Source: Chloroflexota bacterium (GTDB lineage Bacteria; Chloroflexota; FW602-bin22; JACPRP01). Taken from it: DNA of 25,704 nucleotides. Each line of letters starts with the position of its first letter. The first letter of the stretch is position 1. Both the position numbers and the translations under genes were made by a program. The notes under the pieces were generated by a model that made no database searches, was not told the origin of the DNA, and saw only the letters and a list, made by a program, of their open reading frames with translations. The stretch spans positions 1 to 25,704 of the forward strand of contig JACQUC010000096.1 of NCBI GenBank assembly GCA_016210495.1. The letters are read 5' to 3'. This document shows positions 21,831 to 25,704 of the stretch, piece by piece.

Positions 21831-22040
21831 GTGGAAAAGGAGATAATCTTTCTGGTCGAAGAAGCCCCCGAGGGCGGATACCAGGCGCGCGCACTCGGTC
21901 ACGCCATCTTCACCGAAGCAGACACCTTTGAAGAACTGCGGCGAATGGCACAGGACGCGGTGCGCTGCCACTTCGAGGATGCGGACAGGCCACCGATATT
22001 ACGTCTGCACTTCGTGAAGGATGAGGTCTTGGCGGTGTGA
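21831..22040 (+). CDS. hicB: HicB-family antitoxin (short form)
   Basis: A 69-residue protein with the partial RNase H-like fold of HicB antitoxins: IIFLVEEAPEGGYQARALGHAIFTEADTFEELRRMAQDAVRCHF. It ends after this domain and lacks the C-terminal helix-turn-helix or ribbon-helix-helix DNA-binding part found in longer HicB proteins, so it can block the toxin but may not repress the promoter itself. The start is GTG at 21831 with AAGGAG 9 bases upstream. Its TGA stop overlaps the GTG start of HicA by 4 bases (GTGA), which couples the two. Confidence 0.88.
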   Translation: MEKEIIFLVEEAPEGGYQARALGHAIFTEADTFEELRRMAQDAVRCHFEDADRPPILRLHFVKDEVLAV

Positions 22041-22567
22041 AACTGCCGCACAACATGGGCCGCGAGGAATTGGCACGGCACCTCAGAAAGTACGGCTACC
22101 GAGTCACGCGAAAGACACGTAGCCACATTCGGCTAACCTCGTATGTCAAGGGCAAAGCTCACCAAGTGACAGTTCCAAGAAACTATCCCCAAAGGGTAGG
22201 CACGATCGCGCGAGCAACGAAGGAACCTGCAAACCCTACACCGAGAGACGTTAGCTCCGGAGTTCTCGTTGACCGCTTATGGAAGCCGATCTTCCAATTC
22301 CTCAAGAGACTCTCGCTGTTTGGTCTGTTGTCCGCGATCTTGCACGTGGACAATTCCGTGCGGTTTATTGACATCTGGGTACTCGTCCACCTTCTCGCAG
22401 CATTTTTTGCGGCTTTCTTCTTCGCTCAACCATTTGGCGGACAATGGTTTGGATGGCTGTTCCTTGGTTATGGCGTCTGGAGAACTTGGGAAATAGTGGT
22501 CTATCAAGTCAACTCCTGTTCTTTGATAGGGGGCCTCCGCTCTCCAACCTGCGAATTGCGATTCTGA
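22037..22567 (+). CDS. hicA: HicA-family mRNA interferase, C-terminus read into channel-like sequence
   Basis: Residues 1-55 are a standard HicA toxin (MKLPHNMGREELARHL, then RKTRSHIRLT with the active-site His, then HQVTVPRNYPQRVGT). HicA proteins normally end 15-25 residues later after a final helix. Here that helix is not recognisable and the frame continues in phase for about 120 residues into hydrophobic segments (LLAAFFAAFFFAQPFGG, WFGWLFLGYG) that belong to a broken membrane-channel gene. The full frame is 176 residues. The likely cause is a deletion that fused the end of hicA to the neighbouring gene. Whether the product is still toxic, membrane-bound or inactive is unknown. GTG start at 22037 overlaps the hicB stop. 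Confidence 0.8.
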   Translation: MKLPHNMGREELARHLRKYGYRVTRKTRSHIRLTSYVKGKAHQVTVPRNYPQRVGTIARATKEPANPTPRDVSSGVLVDRLWKPIFQFLKRLSLFGLLSAILHVDNSVRFIDIWVLVHLLAAFFAAFFFAQPFGGQWFGWLFLGYGVWRTWEIVVYQVNSCSLIGGLRSPTCELRF

Positions 22568-22858
22568 CGATCCACAATTATGTTGAATTGATGCTATGGT
22601 TCGCTGCAATGTACATTGCTCTATCCCCCCTCTTTTGCACCCAGCATTGGACAGGCGGAGATCAGATCTCGATCGGTCGCACTCAGCACCAGCTTCACAG
22701 CTATGACCTCTTTCGGGCAGCTTGGCGTCGTCCCGATAAGCTCAATTGGATGGTATCTGATCTTGGCTGAGTCGTCCGTAGGTGTCTTTATGACGCTGCT
22801 CGTTCTTGCTAGCTTTGTCGGCCTTCTGCCAATCAGCCGGTCAAGAAAGAAGCGGTGA
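22265..22858 (+). pseudogene. Frameshifted ion-channel-like membrane protein
   Basis: A two-to-three-helix membrane protein of potassium-channel type can be read across three frame segments. Segment 1 (22265-22512, in the hicA frame) gives hydrophobic helices ending in EIVVYQVN. Segment 2 (about 22513-22665, shifted by one base) gives LLFFDRGPPLSNLRIAILT then HNYVELMLWFAAMYIALS. Segment 3 (about 22676-22858, back in the first frame) gives SFTAMTSFGQLGVVP, which sits where the channel pore loop and filter (TMTTxGYGD) would be, then a final helix ILAESSVGVFMTLLVLASF and a basic end. The GYGD filter is degraded to FGQLG. Two single-base shifts and no start codon of its own mark it as broken. Assignment rests on the overall pattern, so it is moderate. 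Confidence 0.65.
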
Positions 22859-23328
22859 ACTCAGAAGAATCTAGCAAGACGTCGAGCCAAACGCTGTGCC
22901 GGGCTCTTCAAGTATCAAGCTGAGACACCTCGATTTGGAGACCAACAACCCTGCGGTCGCCACCAGGGAACTCATCTCGGCCTGCGCTGGCCACGTTGCT
23001 TAGTCCGCCCCTCAGGCTAGAAGTCAATCGTGCCACATTATGGTTGGTTTGCACCCAGAGTGCCCTCGGGGGTAGGGCCTCTTAACTGCCAGCATGAGCG
23101 ATAGCGAAGGGTCGCGGCGAACGTGTGCCGCGACCCTTCGCTTCGTTCAGAATGACAGAATCGTCGGCTTATGCGGCGTCTTTAGGCCTGGGCGACAGAG
23201 AACCAAAAGACCCTACCCTCGGGGTGGTGCAGCTTGCCCTGCTGACGTGAGACGGCCAGAGTCCGCCACATTTCAGCCGATAAACCAGCTAATGACGGCA
23301 GTACAAGGTTAAGCGCCATTCAGATCAC
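22859..23328. other. Gene-free region with a palindromic element
   Basis: No gene is supported in these 470 bases. The main content is a 149-base element with inverted ends around a perfect hairpin (23070-23218). A short open stretch near 22919-23001 on the plus strand (IKLRHLDLETNNPAVATREL) faintly recalls the start of Smr-domain proteins but is too short to call. Confidence 0.7.
23070..23218. repeat. MITE-like element with terminal inverted repeats and central hairpin
   Basis: GGGTAGGGCCTCTT (23070-23083) and AAAAGACCCTACCC (23205-23218) are imperfect terminal inverted repeats of 14 bases. Inside is a perfect 16-bp hairpin, AGCGAAGGGTCGCGGC / GCCGCGACCCTTCGCT (23103-23118, 23127-23142), with 8-base loop GAACGTGT, followed by TTCAGAATGACAGAA, a tail often seen after such AGCGAAGG palindromes. 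No transposase is encoded. It could be a non-autonomous mobile element; target-site duplication is not obvious. Confidence 0.55.
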
Positions 23329-25704
23329 TCAATTCATCACCAACTGCGACCCATCCGCGTCCTTCACCACGTCGATCCGGTGGGGGAAGGCGTCTTTGAG
23401 CTCCTGGATGTGGGTGATGACGATGATCTTCTCGAAGTCTTCGCTGATGCTGTTGATCGCCTCGACCAGTCGCTCGCGTCCGAAGGTGTCCTGCGTACCG
23501 AAGCCCTCGTCGACGATGAGGGTCTGGAGCTTGGCGCCGGCACGTCGCGCCAGCAGCTTGCTGAGCGCGATGCGCAGCGAGAAGTTGACCCTGAAGGCCT
23601 CGCCGCCGCTATATGTCTCGTAGCTGCGCGGCCCCAGCTCGTCGGCGATGCGTATCTCGAGTGTCTCGACCACGGCGTCGCCGGTCTTCTTCTCGCGCTG
23701 CGTTTCAAGCGTCACGTGCAGGCGGTTGTCGGTCATCCGCGCCAGCAGGGTGTTGGCCTCATCCTCGATCTCGGGAATGGCGCTGTCGATGATCATCGCC
23801 TGGATGCCTTTCCGGCCAAAGGCCAGCGCCAGGTCGTCGCACAGGCTTTTCTCCTCGCCTACCTTTCGCTCCGCCTCCTCCTTCTGGCGTCGCTGCTGCT
23901 CGAGATACTGGCAGTGGTTCACCATCTGCTGCACCCGGCCCAGGCGGAGTCGGGCATCGGCCTGCTGCGCCAACTGCTGGTCCAGACGGCCTCTGGCCTG
24001 CGCGATGGATCGTTCCACCTCCGGCAACGCGCTCAGCTCCAGCCGCATAGATTGCGAAGCGCGCAGGTCTTCGTCCAGCACCGTTTGCCAGCGCTCGGCG
24101 GCGCGCAGCAGGCGCTCCTGAGCCTCCCGCTCCTCGTCGATGCGGGTGACGGCCATATCGAGCTTCGTCTTCAGCCCCTCGAAATCGCGCAGCGAAGCGA
24201 GAAGCTGGCCGGTTCGCTTGTGGCGCTCGGCATCGTAGTTTAGAGCGGCGATCTCGGCGAGAGCTTCCGACAGGGCGCCGCGCTCCGACCGGGCGTAGCC
24301 CTCCCCGTCGAGAACCACCCGAATCTGCTCGGCCTCTCCGGCGTGAGCAGCTATCTGCGCCTCGGCCTCGGCGGCGTCGGCCAGGGATTTCTCCAGGGTG
24401 GTCGCCCGCCGCTGCAGTGACTCCCGCTCCTTGAGCTCTCGGTCGAAAACGGCGATCTTCTGGAGCGCCGCCTGCGCTTTCTGCTCCAGCGACTTGACCT
24501 CGGCGCTGTTCTGCCGATAGGTATCGCCCGCCGCGCGGCCTTCTTCCTGAAACTTCTTCGCGATCCTGTCGCGGCCGGCCGGGCCCAGGTCACTTTCGCA
24601 CAACGGGCACTGCGGGCCGGCCGTCTCGAGCAACTGGATCTTCTCCTTGAGCAGATTCATCTCCTGCACGAGCCTGTTGTTCGTGGCCTTCAGCACCTCG
24701 ATCTGGCTACGGCACGATTGCACCAGCTCGCGCGCCTCCTCGCGGCGGGCGTCGAGGCCGGCCAAAGCCAACAGTTTGCCTTCGACGTCGGCCAGCTCCC
24801 TTCGCCAGGCAGGTCCCTGCTCCCGCCTGCTTTGCAGCGCCTGGATGGCTGCAAGTTGGGCCTGCTGGCGAGTCTGCAGCGCGCAACGAGCATCGTTGAT
24901 AGCGCGTTCTAGCGCGCCCACTCGATCCTTCAGCGTGAAAAGCCCGCTCAGCTTCTGGTTAAGCTCCTCGTTGGCCGCCCGGGCGTCCACGAGACGCGCG
25001 TGGCCTCTTTCTATGTTCTCGCGCTCGACAATGACCTTCTCGTACTCCTCAATCTTCCGCCGATGCTCCTCGACTTGAGCCCTGATCTCCTTCAATTCTC
25101 TCTCGGCGCGCGCGATTCTCTCCCGCAGGTCCCCGACCTGCCGCGCCTTTATGTCAAGTTCTTTCTTCCTCGCCTCCAGCGCGGTCACCTCGGCTTCGCC
25201 TGCAATAATGGCGTTCGCCAGGCTGTGCAATTCGGTCTGGACCAGCGCCAGTTGCCGCTCGTAATCGGGGCGTCTCGCCAGCTCGAGCTCGATCTCGCGA
25301 ACCGCGCTCTGCAGTTCCCGGCGCTCCATCTCGCAGCGCCTGGCACGTTCTCGCGCCCGCTCCGCCAGCTCGTCGTAGAACCCGAGTCCCAGGATGTCGG
25401 CTAGGACGCGCTTGCGCTCGTCAGGGGGCTTGAGGGTGAACTCATCGGCCCGCCCCTGGCGCAGGAAGGCGGAGTTGATGAAGGTGTCGTAGTCCATCCT
25501 TAACACTTCGTTGATCTTGCGCTGGGTCTCATGCTTGGTATTGCCCGTGATCGAGCGGAACTCCGGATCGCCGAAGATCTGAAACTCCAGTGCACCAACG
25601 CTCTGCACTCGTTTCGGCCCGCGCTTGTACCCATGCTTCCGGATCACTCGATAGAGGTCGCCTGCTAGTGCGAACTCGAACTCCACCTCCATCTCGGTCC
25701 GACC
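23329..25704 (-). CDS. sbcC: SbcC/Rad50-like nuclease-complex ATPase (N-terminus outside the window)
   Basis: The frame runs off the window end, so the N-terminal 70-80 residues with Walker A are missing. The visible 791 residues show the Q-loop region (SAFLRQGRADEFTLK, about 75-90), a long coiled coil with heptads, the zinc-hook CPLC near residue 365, the return coiled coil, the ABC signature YSGGEAFRVNFSLRIALS near 695, Walker B LIVDEGFGTQD near 725 and the switch His in VITHIQEL. This is the layout of SbcC/Rad50, which with SbcD/Mre11 processes DNA ends and cleaves hairpins and palindromes. No sbcD is visible downstream; it would be expected upstream, beyond 25704. Hairpin-cutting activity is notable next to the palindrome-rich intergenic DNA of this window. 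Confidence 0.95.
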   Translation of the reverse strand, partial: GRTEMEVEFEFALAGDLYRVIRKHGYKRGPKRVQSVGALEFQIFGDPEFRSITGNTKHETQRKINEVLRMDYDTFINSAFLRQGRADEFTLKPPDERKRVLADILGLGFYDELAERARERARRCEMERRELQSAVREIELELARRPDYERQLALVQTELHSLANAIIAGEAEVTALEARKKELDIKARQVGDLRERIARAERELKEIRAQVEEHRRKIEEYEKVIVERENIERGHARLVDARAANEELNQKLSGLFTLKDRVGALERAINDARCALQTRQQAQLAAIQALQSRREQGPAWRRELADVEGKLLALAGLDARREEARELVQSCRSQIEVLKATNNRLVQEMNLLKEKIQLLETAGPQCPLCESDLGPAGRDRIAKKFQEEGRAAGDTYRQNSAEVKSLEQKAQAALQKIAVFDRELKERESLQRRATTLEKSLADAAEAEAQIAAHAGEAEQIRVVLDGEGYARSERGALSEALAEIAALNYDAERHKRTGQLLASLRDFEGLKTKLDMAVTRIDEEREAQERLLRAAERWQTVLDEDLRASQSMRLELSALPEVERSIAQARGRLDQQLAQQADARLRLGRVQQMVNHCQYLEQQRRQKEEAERKVGEEKSLCDDLALAFGRKGIQAMIIDSAIPEIEDEANTLLARMTDNRLHVTLETQREKKTGDAVVETLEIRIADELGPRSYETYSGGEAFRVNFSLRIALSKLLARRAGAKLQTLIVDEGFGTQDTFGRERLVEAINSISEDFEKIIVITHIQELKDAFPHRIDVVKDADGSQLVMN

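Noticed and set aside
22919..23001. Possible Smr-domain gene fragment (LRHLDLETNNP)
   Set aside because: It is only about 15 suggestive residues, with no start and no continuation. The similarity is too weak to annotate.

Overview
The window is GC-rich bacterial DNA (roughly 58-60 % GC by eye) with dense genes, strong AGGAGG-type ribosome binding sites, many GTG and TTG start codons, and intergenic spaces full of short palindromic repeats. Gene content (many NMT1/SsuA-type substrate-binding lipoproteins, AprA-like flavoproteins, a UbiD decarboxylase, a lone molybdenum hydroxylase subunit, a dihydroxyphthalate-decarboxylase-like protein) fits an environmental bacterium such as a member of Chloroflexota. 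That placement is inference, with about even confidence.

Layout. (1) 5-114: initiator tRNA with its terminator. (2) 239-2376, minus strand: an AprA/FrdA-like flavoprotein followed by a small two-cluster ferredoxin, driven by a clear sigma-70 promoter. (3) 2492-4909, plus strand: a divergent promoter and a single xanthine-dehydrogenase-family molybdopterin subunit. (4) 5067-14657, minus strand: a 9.5 kb run that reads as one catabolic gene cluster from one consensus promoter: cupin, UbiD decarboxylase, AprA-like flavoprotein, substrate-binding lipoprotein, a second type of flavoprotein, a second lipoprotein, an ornithine cyclodeaminase/mu-crystallin-type reductase, a two-cluster ferredoxin, and the C-terminal scrap of a further flavoprotein gene. 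(5) 14736-17996, plus strand: endonuclease III, an HEAYPGHH (DUF885-type) metallohydrolase and an M24 peptidase. (6) 18006-19251, plus strand: a P-loop ATPase with its own promoter. (7) 19252-19664: a nested set of inverted hairpin repeats. (8) 19665-20657, minus strand: a 4,5-dihydroxyphthalate-decarboxylase-like protein. (9) 20978-22858: two divergent toxin-antitoxin modules (BrnT/BrnA-like on minus, HicBA on plus), with HicA running in frame into a broken ion-channel-like gene. (10) 23329-25704, minus strand: SbcC/Rad50-like nuclease ATPase, cut by the window edge.

Working model (inference): the minus-strand cluster binds an organic acid outside the membrane with two lipoproteins, oxidises or reduces it with the flavoproteins and ferredoxins, and decarboxylates an (hetero)aromatic or alpha,beta-unsaturated acid with the UbiD enzyme. 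The Mo-hydroxylase and the dihydroxyphthalate-decarboxylase-like protein nearby point to the same kind of substrate. No permease, transporter ATPase, UbiX (prenyl-FMN synthase) or transcriptional regulator is present in the window, so the system is incomplete here. The most notable structural features besides this cluster are a family of at least ten GTAG-tagged hairpin repeats with divergent stems, a second repeat family (CCCTCTCCC) that supplies the ribosome binding site of one gene, the flavoprotein remnant, and the HicA/channel junction.
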